Origin: Deltaproteobacteria bacterium
GTDB lineage: Bacteria > Desulfobacterota > Desulfobulbia > Desulfobulbales > VMSU01
Direction: 5' to 3'
DNA: 14,491 bases
Assembly (NCBI GenBank): GCA_021789795.1
Contig: JAJYJA010000051.1
Coordinates: 1 to 14,491, forward strand
Shown here: in pieces, positions 7,567 through 14,491 of the stretch
How positions within the stretch are numbered: the first letter of the stretch is position 1
Layout: each line of letters begins with the position of its first letter
Position numbers and translations under genes: made by a program
The notes under the pieces: model-generated
Database searches by the model: none
What the model was told of the DNA's origin: nothing
What the model saw: the letters and a program-made list of their open reading frames with translations, nothing else

Positions 7567-7590
7567 TCAACCTTAAAGTTTTTTGGTTGA
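7567..7590 (+). other. 6-bp stem hairpin upstream of terminator (possible small RNA 5' part)
   Basis: TCAACC (7567-7572) and GGTTGA (7585-7590) are exact inverted repeats around a 12-base AT-rich loop. The hairpin lies in the 159-base gap after the kinase gene, 18 bases before the terminator stem. A perfect -35 hexamer, TTGACA (7531-7536), lies upstream, but the best -10 (GATAAC, 7552-7557) is at a poor 15-base spacing. It may be simply the 3' UTR of the kinase transcript, or a small RNA of about 75-80 bases. Confidence 0.3.
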
Positions 7591-7608
7591 CTGCCCCACC
7601 CCGTGTTA

Positions 7609-7641
7609 GGGCCTTTGGTGACAACGCCAAAGGCCCTTTTT
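7609..7641 (+). terminator. strong rho-independent terminator
   Basis: GGGCCTTTGG (7609-7618) pairs perfectly with CCAAAGGCCC (7627-7636); two further pairs close an ACAA loop, and five T follow (7637-7641). It ends the plus-strand transcript of the GAPDH-family, isomerase and kinase genes. The stem also lies downstream of the convergent sulfatase-like gene, but on that strand no T-run follows it. Confidence 0.92.
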
Positions 7642-7678
7642 CTTGCCTCTTCCCCCAAGGACGCGGCCTGCCATCCCA

Positions 7679-9145
7679 TCAGAGCTTGTGCTCTTCCCTC
7701 AGCTTGGCCTCGTAGATCTTGGCCTGGTAATCGTACACCGGGTTCATGCCCGTCTCCCAACGGTGGGCGGTAAGATCGGAGCCGATGGACTTGAAGAATC
7801 CAAACACCCTCTGCTCCATCTCGTAGGCCCGCCGGGGCTCCTTAGCCACCAGGTTGGTCATTTCGCCGGGGTCGTCCGGGATATAGTACAGCTCCCGGCC
7901 GTTGTTCTCCAGGGTGTGGATGTATTTCCAGCCGTCCTTGGCCAACAGGGAACGCTTGAAGGTGTAGAGCCGGTAATCGGTCTCGGAGTAAGCGTCTTCC
8001 GGGCCACCGCCGCCTTGCATGTCGGCAATCAGGCTCCGCCCCCGCAGTTGTTTCTTGATGTTGTCGGCCAGCGGCACGTCCAGGAGTTCGAGCACCGTGG
8101 GCATCACGTCGATGCTGCTCACCTGGTGGCCTACCACCCCGCTCCCTCCCCCCGGCAGCTTGACGATCAGAGGCACGTGGATCAACTCGTTGTACAGGGT
8201 GTAGCCGTGATCGATGCGCTGATGCTCAAAGCACTCAGTGCCGTGGTCGGAGGTGAGCACGAACAGGGTCTTGCCGGTGAGCCCCAGGGCCTCGACCGTA
8301 TCCAGAAAATGCTTGAAGATGGCGTCCTCGCGGTTGATCTTTTCGTCATACACCGCCCGCCAGAACTGGACATCCGCCGCGCGCATGTCCAGCTTCCCCT
8401 TGGCCAGGCCCTCCTCCCGCAGGGCCTCCTGCTCCGCCGCCGTGCCCTTGTAGCGGTAGTCGTAACCCTTGTCCACGAAACGGTAATCGTAGCCGCCGGC
8501 GGGCACATGCTGGCCGTGGGCGTCGTAGCCGTGCAGGAACATGAAGAACTTCTTGTCCTTGTTCTGCTTCAGCCAGTCTATGGCCTTGGGCACGCTCTGA
8601 TCCAGGCCGCCGAACTTGACGTTGTCCACGTAGGTGTCAAACCCCAGGCCATAGCCGAAGATGGCACTCACCCCCGCGTCGCCGGTAAAGCCGCCGGTGG
8701 CGTAGCCATTTTTCTTCAAGATCTCGGCCAGGGTGACGATGGAGGGGGCGAGCTCGCGCATCTTGGCGATCTTCTCCACCGGCGGGGCGTAAACCGAAAA
8801 CTTGTTGACCAGTTTGTGCTCGCAGGGATAGACCCCGGTGAACCAGGTCATGGAGGCCGGCACCGTCCAGGAGGAAACCGAAATGGTCTTGTCGAACTTG
8901 TAGCCCTGCCGGGCCACGGTGTCGATGGTGGGGGTGATCGGCTGCGAATACCCGAAGGCGTGGACGTGGGCGGCCTGCACCGCGTCAAAACTGACGAAGA
9001 CCAGGTTATGATCCTTGTACTTGCCGATCTGATCGGCGAAGGCGGACGCCGTCCGCCCCAGGCCATCCAGCATGGAGACCCCGAGGCCCAACCCCACGGC
9101 GCCCAAGCCCGCCTGCTTGACAAAATCCCTTCTGGTGATAGCCAT
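7679..9145 (-). CDS. Tat-exported sulfatase-family hydrolase A (Thr at nucleophile position)
   Basis: The 488-residue protein belongs to the alkaline phosphatase/sulfatase superfamily. Its N-terminus carries a twin-arginine signal, TRRDFVK (4-10), then a hydrophobic stretch to about residue 36, so it folds in the cytoplasm, perhaps with metal, before export. Metal ligands look intact: D54 in SFDA, D300 and H301 in TSDHG, H308 in FEHQ and H313. The CxPSR position reads T94-V-P-A-S, so there is no Cys or Ser for formylglycine, and T94 would be the nucleophile, as in phosphatases and phospho-transferases of this fold. A phosphoester or phosphonate substrate is thus likelier than a sulfate ester. 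AGGAGG lies 8 bases before the ATG. It is the last gene of the minus-strand operon, 66 bases after the lipoprotein gene, and converges on the kinase gene. Confidence 0.85.
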   Translation of the reverse strand: MAITRRDFVKQAGLGAVGLGLGVSMLDGLGRTASAFADQIGKYKDHNLVFVSFDAVQAAHVHAFGYSQPITPTIDTVARQGYKFDKTISVSSWTVPASMTWFTGVYPCEHKLVNKFSVYAPPVEKIAKMRELAPSIVTLAEILKKNGYATGGFTGDAGVSAIFGYGLGFDTYVDNVKFGGLDQSVPKAIDWLKQNKDKKFFMFLHGYDAHGQHVPAGGYDYRFVDKGYDYRYKGTAAEQEALREEGLAKGKLDMRAADVQFWRAVYDEKINREDAIFKHFLDTVEALGLTGKTLFVLTSDHGTECFEHQRIDHGYTLYNELIHVPLIVKLPGGGSGVVGHQVSSIDVMPTVLELLDVPLADNIKKQLRGRSLIADMQGGGGPEDAYSETDYRLYTFKRSLLAKDGWKYIHTLENNGRELYYIPDDPGEMTNLVAKEPRRAYEMEQRVFGFFKSIGSDLTAHRWETGMNPVYDYQAKIYEAKLREEHKL

Positions 9146-9211
9146 GTCCGTATCCTCCTCGACTAAGACGTAACGGGGAAACCGCCCCCATTTTATTCGT
9201 TGGCGACCTTC

Positions 9212-10384
9212 CTACTGTTTGTCCAGCGGGCCAGCGTCCTTGGCCAACCTATCCACCACGATCTCTACCCCGGAACGGGTCTCACCCAACTTGATCTTGA
9301 GCGAATGATCCCCGCTGCCGCCGCCCCAGGCCCCGAACCATGAACCAGCCAGGGGCCGGCCATAGCCGCTCCGCGAGGCCAGGAAGTAATCCCCCGGCAC
9401 CGGCACCGAAAGGGTGAAACGGCCATCGGCGGCGGTGGGCTCGGACAAAAACACCGGCATCCCGATCAGCTTGGGATTGTGGTATAGCGCCGCATAGGCG
9501 CCCGCAACCGGATGGCCGGCGTGATCCACTATCCTTCCCTCGATGGTGCCCGGCGGCAAGACCGCGGATTCGGCGCGGGTCTTCTCCATCCTCAGCTTAA
9601 ACATCGGAATCGCCGCTGGCGCATAATGCCCTTGCTCAACCACCAGTGGATTCATCGGATCGTAACCCAAAAGATCGCCCTTGTGCATGGGGCCGATGGC
9701 CACGCTGTGGTCGGCGCGAAGCCTAGCGAGCAGAAAATACCGGTTGGGGGGCAAGGCCAGGGAAAACTCGCCCTTGGCGTTGGTGCGGGTCATGGCCTGG
9801 AAATCATCGGCCTTTAGCCCGGTGCCGGTCTTTGCATAAGCGAAGACCCCGGCGTCCGCCACCGGGGCGCCGTCCAGGGTAAGTAACCCGTAAACCCCGG
9901 TGCCAGGGGGCGGGGCGGCGACAGGGGGCGGCGGCACCTCGGTGAGCAGCAAGGTGATGACCTCGCTGTTCTCCGAGGTTACCCACCAGGGATTGCCGCC
10001 AAACCAGGCAAAGCGGTCACCTGGCTTGCGAGGTCGGGTGTAGTTGCCATCCTCGCGCCAGTCGGCGGTAAGGAAATAGGCCCCGGTGGCGGGCCGGAAG
10101 ATGGCGGTGCCAATCCGTTCGGAGACCGTTGCATAGGCCGGGGCCGCGTCAGCAACCTGCCGCCGCCACTCGACATGCACCCCGGAGAGCGGGGTATCCT
10201 GCCAGATCGTCCGCACCACGTAAGTGCCGAGCTTGGCCGCCGAACCGGCCTGGCTGGCTGAATAAGTAGCCTCCTTCACCTCGGTGGCCTTGTCTCCGGC
10301 CCCGGACGGCGTCCGGCTGGGCACGCAGCCCCCCACTCCCGACAAGGCCAGGCACGACCAAACGACAAACCATCTCTTTAGCAT
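9212..10384 (-). CDS. lipoprotein with three carboxypeptidase-regulatory-like repeats
   Basis: This 390-residue protein starts with a lipoprotein signal ending at C20 (VGGC), followed by a low-complexity linker with GAGDKATEVKE (28-38). Three beta-sandwich repeats of the carboxypeptidase regulatory-like (CNA-B/transthyretin-like) type can be seen at about 52-150, 163-265 and 279-378. Each has a PL/PVxG turn and a later aromatic strand: AYFLTA, RYFLLA and DYFLAS. A proline-rich linker (150-160) separates the first two. Such repeats bind ligands or act as spacers; no catalytic motif is seen. The ATG is 13 bases after the upstream sulfatase-like gene, whose stop lies in the ribosome site (GAGGAG), so the two are coupled. 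It may present or tether the two sulfatase-family proteins at the envelope, which is inference from context. The exact function is unknown. Confidence 0.78.
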   Translation of the reverse strand: MLKRWFVVWSCLALSGVGGCVPSRTPSGAGDKATEVKEATYSASQAGSAAKLGTYVVRTIWQDTPLSGVHVEWRRQVADAAPAYATVSERIGTAIFRPATGAYFLTADWREDGNYTRPRKPGDRFAWFGGNPWWVTSENSEVITLLLTEVPPPPVAAPPPGTGVYGLLTLDGAPVADAGVFAYAKTGTGLKADDFQAMTRTNAKGEFSLALPPNRYFLLARLRADHSVAIGPMHKGDLLGYDPMNPLVVEQGHYAPAAIPMFKLRMEKTRAESAVLPPGTIEGRIVDHAGHPVAGAYAALYHNPKLIGMPVFLSEPTAADGRFTLSVPVPGDYFLASRSGYGRPLAGSWFGAWGGGSGDHSLKIKLGETRSGVEIVVDRLAKDAGPLDKQ

Positions 10385-10397
10385 TTCAACCAGCTCC

Positions 10398-12071
10398 TCA
10401 CGGATAGGGGATGATGTAGCGCTTCTCGCCGCTCTTGTGGTAGGGCGCCTGCCGCAGCTCCACGGCGTTGTTCCACTCCCTGAGCTTGGCCTTCAGTTCC
10501 GTCGCCACCCGGGGGTGTTCAGCCACCACGTTGTGGGCCTGGAGCGGGTCGCTCACGATGTCGTACAACTCCACATCCGGGATATGCACCGGCTTGCCAG
10601 TAATGAAGCCCGGCCAGGCGACCTTCTCCAGCAACCTCGGGTTGGTGCGGACGATCAGCTTCCACTTTTTGCTGCGGATGGCGATGTCGCCCGGCGGATA
10701 GGCGTCCATCGGGAATTCCTGCTTGAGCATCTTCTCGTAGGCCTCGATCGCCTGATCCTCGGAGGGGGGATGGTTCCTCTTTAAGGGATCCTGGAACTTG
10801 AACTCCAGGAAGAAGCGACTCATCCAGTGTTCCCACCACGGCATCCGGTCGATGTAAACGTACTCGTTGCCCGTGGCCCCCGCCTCGCCCTTGACCAGCG
10901 GCATCAGGTCCTTGCCCTGCGCCTCCGCCTCGCTCGGGATATCAAGATAACTGAGCAGGGTGGGCAGGATGTCGATCCCCTGCGCCAGGTCGTCTATTCG
11001 CCGCCCGGCGTACTGATCGCCGGGGAAGCGCAACATCAGCAGATTTTTCAAGACGTTCTCGTAGATGTCGTAGTTGACGAACACCCCCCCCTCGCCCAGC
11101 ATCTTCCCGTGGATGGAGTAAAAAATCACCAGGGTATTCTTGTCCAACCCGTCTTTTTTAAGACGGTCGCGCAGCTCGCCGATGAACTTGTCCAAATAGT
11201 GCACCCCGGCGTCGTAACGGGCCGTGATGTAGGCCACGTCCTCCGGGGTCAGGTGGTGCACCGGCTTGAACCCCTGGTAGTAATCCATGTTCCAGATCCG
11301 AAGCAGAATGTCGATGGTGGGGTCGTCGGGGCCGCCCTCGTTGCCGGAGACCGGGAAATAATTCCTCCAAAACGGGGTATAGTGGGGCGGATCATACATC
11401 GACTTGTCCGGCTCGGGCACCGTGGCGGCATAGGGGGGGTGCAGGGAGCCGGCGGCGATCCAGAGGAAGAACTTCTTGTCCTTGTGCTGGTCGAGCCAGT
11501 CCAGGGATTCGGTCGGCACCACCCGCATCGACCGCCCCACGTGGCGCCGGGGCCAGAGGTACTCGTCGTAGCCCCGGGAGAAGACATCGCGCAGGTTGAC
11601 GGCCGTCTTTCCCGACTGGCTGTCGAACCGCATGATGAACTCGGGCGAGGTGACCACGGCGGCGGTGGTGTAGCCGTAGTATTTCAGGATCTCGGGCATG
11701 GTGCGGGAGGCCACCGAATCCTTGGTGACATCAAAGGAAATCAGGCCGTTGACCCGTGGATACTGCCCGGTCAGGGCGGCCATCATCGCCACCGGGGTCA
11801 GGTTGGTCTGGGCGATCGAGTTCTCAAACAGCACCGACGACTTGGCGATCTGATCCAGATTGGGGGTGGTGTCGCGGCGGTAGCCGTTCATCCCCATGTG
11901 ATCAGGCCGCAGGCACTGCAAGGTCACCAGGATGACGTTGGTATTCTCGTAGCGTTTGCCCTGCCCGTCCGGGGCCGGATCGGCCATTCCCACCTCCGCC
12001 CCGGCCAGCGTCCACAGCATGACCACCAAGGCCATCCCCGCCCGAAATCCCCACCTGTGCATCTTAAACAT
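10398..12071 (-). CDS. sulfatase-family protein B, exported, probably catalytically inactive
   Basis: The 557-residue protein has a Sec signal (about 1-30, cleavage likely at GMA/DP) and the overall sulfatase fold, including LRPDHMGMNGY (54-64), LTGQYP (100-105) and a C-terminal subdomain. Key residues are lost when aligned with the family. The first metal aspartate is Q52 (TLQCLRPDH); the DH/DN pair is I320-H321 (YSIHG); the histidine of GEHG is G328 (GEGG); the following lysine is missing. T92 sits at the nucleophile position. With so many ligands gone it is probably a pseudoenzyme: a binding or regulatory subunit. The start at 12071 is chosen because AAGGAGAGG precedes it and a signal peptide follows. 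A TTG 18 codons upstream would give an unlikely leader. It is the first gene of the operon with the lipoprotein and sulfatase A. No convincing promoter is seen. Confidence 0.8.
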   Translation of the reverse strand: MFKMHRWGFRAGMALVVMLWTLAGAEVGMADPAPDGQGKRYENTNVILVTLQCLRPDHMGMNGYRRDTTPNLDQIAKSSVLFENSIAQTNLTPVAMMAALTGQYPRVNGLISFDVTKDSVASRTMPEILKYYGYTTAAVVTSPEFIMRFDSQSGKTAVNLRDVFSRGYDEYLWPRRHVGRSMRVVPTESLDWLDQHKDKKFFLWIAAGSLHPPYAATVPEPDKSMYDPPHYTPFWRNYFPVSGNEGGPDDPTIDILLRIWNMDYYQGFKPVHHLTPEDVAYITARYDAGVHYLDKFIGELRDRLKKDGLDKNTLVIFYSIHGKMLGEGGVFVNYDIYENVLKNLLMLRFPGDQYAGRRIDDLAQGIDILPTLLSYLDIPSEAEAQGKDLMPLVKGEAGATGNEYVYIDRMPWWEHWMSRFFLEFKFQDPLKRNHPPSEDQAIEAYEKMLKQEFPMDAYPPGDIAIRSKKWKLIVRTNPRLLEKVAWPGFITGKPVHIPDVELYDIVSDPLQAHNVVAEHPRVATELKAKLREWNNAVELRQAPYHKSGEKRYIIPYP

Positions 12072-12148
12072 TAGCCTCTCCTTGGTCTCTGACGCTTTGT
12101 CCCCTGCCCCACAGCCTACCACCAACTACCAGTTACCGTCAATCAACT

Positions 12149-12186
12149 AAAAAAGAGGGGCGCCACCCAGGATGGTGACGCCCCTC
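12149..12186 (-). terminator. strong rho-independent terminator of the heme/Calx-beta gene
   Basis: On the minus strand a 13-pair stem (12186-12174 with 12167-12155, one G-U pair) closes a 6-base loop and is followed by six T (12154-12149). It begins 36 bases after the stop codon of the cytochrome-like gene. It separates that gene from the downstream sulfatase operon, which therefore needs its own promoter. Confidence 0.93.
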
Positions 12187-12187
12187 G

Positions 12188-12201
12188 CTCCCTTGCGGGA
12201 G
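12188..12201 (-). other. small hairpin just before the terminator
   Basis: CTCCC (12188-12192) pairs with GGGAG (12197-12201) around a 4-base loop, between the stop codon and the main terminator stem. It may stabilise the 3' end of the mRNA. It has no T-run of its own. Confidence 0.35.
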
Positions 12202-12221
12202 GTTAGGTTGACAGATGCCGC

Positions 12222-14491
12222 TTAGTTGTGATTCAAGGCTACCCCCACCACCCCCCAGTACTGCGAGCCGCTCGAAGCGTCGTTGCTCACCGTGAAGGTG
12301 TAGCCCTCGGTCGAGGCGCTGGTGCCAATCGCCTTCGAGCCCACCGCACAGGCAAAGTAACTGCTTGTGCTGCTGGAAATATCTATATGCTCGGTATAGC
12401 CAGTGGGGGCCGAAAAACTGGTACTACTTGAGGCATTGTTGTTGGTGATAGCGTAAATAGCGTAGCCGTTGGCCGCTGCGGCCAAACCGCTGAAACTGGG
12501 GCTAGACGAATTCCCCTGGTTTACCACCGAGGAGGCGATCGGCGTGGTCTGATTGACATTACTGTAAACCGCCGCCTCCATCCAGGCCGAGCTGGGATTG
12601 CTTGAGAAGCTGGCTGTGATCTGATCAGTGCCGTGACTGGCGATTCCAGCTTCATTTAAATACCCAATCCAGACGTTGTCACGCCCGTTGCTCGTACTGT
12701 AACTCTGGGCAATCTGCGTAATGGTAGAGCTACCGAATTTAACCGTCAGGGTTGGGTTAAACGAGGAGCCATACTCGTAATGCACCGCCACCAGCATTAG
12801 CCGGTTGCTGCCACTCCCAGCGGTAAAATTCTGCCAGGCCGGGAAGGAAGTGATAAACACCCCCCTTGCCGTCCACTGCGTCACGTTAGTCACCTGCGCC
12901 ACCACGGTCATGGTCACCGTGGCGGTAGAGGTGCCGCCACCCTGATCGGTGATGGTGTAGGTGAAGGTGTAGGTGCCGGCGGTGGCCGGGGCGATATACT
13001 GCACCTGGGTGTTGCCGACCAGCACGCTGGCAGTGCCGCCCGTCGGGGTGGTGACCGAGCTGATGCTCAGGGTGTACCCGGTATTAGGCTCAGTGTCGTT
13101 AGTCAACAACGCCAGAGCGGTGGTAGAGCCAGTGGTTACCGTGTAGGCGTCGTTTACCGCCACCGGCTGCTGATACGGCGGCACGTCCACGATGGTCAGC
13201 ACCGCCGCGGACGGGGTGCCCAGGCTGGCGCCGATGGCCCCGGACAGGGTGATGTTGACCGTCATGTTCCCATTCGCTACGTTGTCGTTGATGATCGGGA
13301 TGGTGAACACCTTGGCCGACATGTCCCCGGCGGCCCAGTTCAAGGTGCCGGAGGTGGCGGTGTAATTGGCCCCCGCCACCCCGGTGCCATCGGAGGTGGT
13401 GTAATTGACGCTCGCCGCGCCCATGTTGCCGGTGGTGCGGTTAACGGTGATGCTTACCGTGCCCGCGGTCTCCTGCACCGAATAGGTGGCGGCGGAGAAG
13501 CCGAACACGCCCTGATTGGTGGAAGGATCGGTGATCCGGTATCCGGTGACGTTAATGGCCGGGCTGTTCGAGCTGGTCACGTTCACCGTGCTGCCGCCCG
13601 TCGGATAAGTAGCCCCGGACAGGGTCGCGGTGCAGGTGCCAGTCCCGCTCATCGCCCCGGTCACGGTGCCGTAGGCCGCGGTCAAAGTGGAACAGGCCCC
13701 CACTGTGTGGGTCGCGGTTACCGTGATGTTGGTGCCGTCGTAAACCGCGCTGCTCACGCTCACGTAGTCCGGCTCCGCGTACGAGGTACCCGTGGCCTGC
13801 GCCACCTGGGCGAATACCGGCACCGAGTAGGTGTTGGCCGCCGTCGGGCTGGTCTGCGGCGAACTGAAGGCGTCCTTACCCGCCACCGTCGGTACCGTGA
13901 TCCGCAGGAAGGCCGCGCTCTTGCTGGTGTTATAGGTGCTCAGGTTGTTCCGGTTAGTGTTCTTATAGCTCCCACTCAGCTTCTGATAGCCGGAATAACC
14001 GCTGGTGTTGCCGGATTTGCCGGTGCCGAACCACAGGTTCATGTTACCGATACCAGACGAGCTGCGGCCCGCCGCGTACCAGGCGGTGCCGGTGTTGGGC
14101 ACCCCGCGCGCCCCGTTGGAGGTGCCGATCGTCCAGCCGGTGCCGCCAAAGCGATCCGGACGGGCGTGCCACACCTGGACATTCGGCGCCACCGTGCCCC
14201 GAACCGTGGTCACCCCGTCGTGACAGCCAAAACAGGCCCCGTAGGAGTTGATCTGGTTCGACGCCAGGCCGGTGAAGGTGTGCACCGCCGTGGTCGTCCA
14301 GGCGGTGGCCATGCTGGTGTAGCTGGTGCGGGTGAACTTGTTGACCGTCATGGTGTAATTGCCCGCTGAACCCGTAAACCGCACATGGCAGTTCTCGCAG
14401 GCCATATGGGTCGGATTATTGGTGCCGACGCCAGTCAGGGTGCCGTTCACGTTATCACCAACTTTGGTGGCGGCCCAAACTGGACGCGGAT
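12222..14491 (-). CDS. partial multidomain c-type cytochrome with Calx-beta and Ig-like domains
   Basis: The gene runs off the right edge: the frame stays open upstream of the first GTG (14450) to the last base, so the 5' part is missing. Residue numbers here count from that GTG. Two heme-binding CxxCH motifs are seen, CENCH (18-22) and CFGCH (73-77); H15 and H57 could be distal ligands. Then come a beta-rich, Tyr/Ser/Asn-rich stretch (about 95-310), a Calx-beta domain (about 314-424, with VQETAGTVSITVNR and DGT/AGANY), a cadherin/Ig-like repeat (about 428-518, with VNDAYTV and LTNDTEP), and a C-terminal beta-sandwich (about 530-742) of a type common at the ends of bacterial surface proteins. 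It is probably a secreted or outer-surface redox protein, with more hemes upstream. A role in extracellular electron transfer or adhesion is inference. Its C-terminal third has lower GC than the rest. Confidence 0.8.
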   Translation of the reverse strand, partial: PRPVWAATKVGDNVNGTLTGVGTNNPTHMACENCHVRFTGSAGNYTMTVNKFTRTSYTSMATAWTTTAVHTFTGLASNQINSYGACFGCHDGVTTVRGTVAPNVQVWHARPDRFGGTGWTIGTSNGARGVPNTGTAWYAAGRSSSGIGNMNLWFGTGKSGNTSGYSGYQKLSGSYKNTNRNNLSTYNTSKSAAFLRITVPTVAGKDAFSSPQTSPTAANTYSVPVFAQVAQATGTSYAEPDYVSVSSAVYDGTNITVTATHTVGACSTLTAAYGTVTGAMSGTGTCTATLSGATYPTGGSTVNVTSSNSPAINVTGYRITDPSTNQGVFGFSAATYSVQETAGTVSITVNRTTGNMGAASVNYTTSDGTGVAGANYTATSGTLNWAAGDMSAKVFTIPIINDNVANGNMTVNITLSGAIGASLGTPSAAVLTIVDVPPYQQPVAVNDAYTVTTGSTTALALLTNDTEPNTGYTLSISSVTTPTGGTASVLVGNTQVQYIAPATAGTYTFTYTITDQGGGTSTATVTMTVVAQVTNVTQWTARGVFITSFPAWQNFTAGSGSNRLMLVAVHYEYGSSFNPTLTVKFGSSTITQIAQSYSTSNGRDNVWIGYLNEAGIASHGTDQITASFSSNPSSAWMEAAVYSNVNQTTPIASSVVNQGNSSSPSFSGLAAAANGYAIYAITNNNASSSTSFSAPTGYTEHIDISSSTSSYFACAVGSKAIGTSASTEGYTFTVSNDASSGSQYWGVVGVALNHN

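Noticed and set aside
7520..7608. Small protein gene in the gap after the kinase
   Set aside because: No plus-strand frame with a ribosome site is present; the minus-strand frame at 7560-7760 overlaps the terminator and the end of sulfatase A and has no recognisable features.
7643..9166. Long plus-strand open frame (507 codons) opposite sulfatase A
   Set aside because: It is exactly antisense to a gene with clear motifs, a Tat signal and a ribosome site. Its translation is rich in His, Gly, Val and Gln without recognisable domains, as expected from high-GC antisense frames.
10827..12074. Long plus-strand open frame (415 codons) opposite sulfatase B
   Set aside because: Antisense shadow of a well-supported gene; no domain or ribosome site evidence.
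12072..12148. Sigma70 promoter for the sulfatase operon (TTGACG with TAGGCT, 18-base spacing)
   Set aside because: The -10 matches consensus at only three of six positions. A promoter must exist after the terminator, but this one is too weak to list.
13707..14369. Plus-strand open frame (220 codons) opposite the cytochrome-like gene
   Set aside because: Arg/Gly/Val-rich antisense shadow; the opposite strand has CxxCH motifs and domain structure.

Overview
The window looks like chromosomal DNA from an anaerobic, GC-rich, Gram-negative bacterium, most likely of the Desulfobacterota (former Deltaproteobacteria). Four things point that way: NiFe-hydrogenase maturation genes (hypC, hypD, hypE), exported lipoproteins, a Tat-dependent enzyme, and a large surface protein with c-type heme motifs and a Calx-beta domain. 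The long hairpin repeat at the left edge also resembles intergenic repeats I associate with that group. The taxonomic call is inference; no rRNA or tRNA is present.

Layout. (1) 3-112: a 110-base imperfect palindrome. (2) 120-4115, minus strand: an operon read hypC, hypD, hypE, then a GT-C type membrane glycosyltransferase. hypC and hypD overlap by ATGA; the other gaps are 12-13 bases. (3) 4116-4315: a 200-base divergent control region with back-to-back sigma70-like promoters and a terminator-like hairpin between them. (4) 4316-7519, plus strand: a divergent glyceraldehyde-3-phosphate dehydrogenase (GAPDH)-family gene, a parvulin-type peptidyl-prolyl isomerase lipoprotein, and a soluble cyclic-nucleotide-binding histidine kinase, closed by a strong intrinsic terminator at 7609-7641. 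(5) 7679-12071, minus strand: an operon read sulfatase-like protein B (Sec-exported, metal ligands lost), a lipoprotein with three carboxypeptidase-regulatory-like repeats, then sulfatase-like protein A (Tat-exported, Thr at the nucleophile position). (6) 12222-14491, minus strand: the 3' part of a large surface protein with two CxxCH heme motifs, a Calx-beta domain, an Ig/cadherin-like domain and a C-terminal beta-rich domain. It ends at a strong terminator and runs off the right edge of the window.

How the genes may work together. HypC, HypD and HypE act in one pathway, building the Fe(CN)2CO group of NiFe hydrogenases; the hydrogenase and hypA, hypB and hypF are not here. The isomerase and the kinase are 19 bases apart and probably cotranscribed. 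The most unusual unit is the sulfatase/lipoprotein/sulfatase operon: an apparently active and an apparently dead member of one fold, made together with a repeat lipoprotein. It lies just downstream of the cytochrome-like gene but is separated from it by a terminator. Its substrate cannot be read from the sequence.

No stretch longer than 300 bases lacks a gene; the largest gaps are 200 (4116-4315), 159 (7520-7678) and 150 (12072-12221) bases, and each is described below. I saw no CRISPR array, insertion sequence, tRNA or rRNA.
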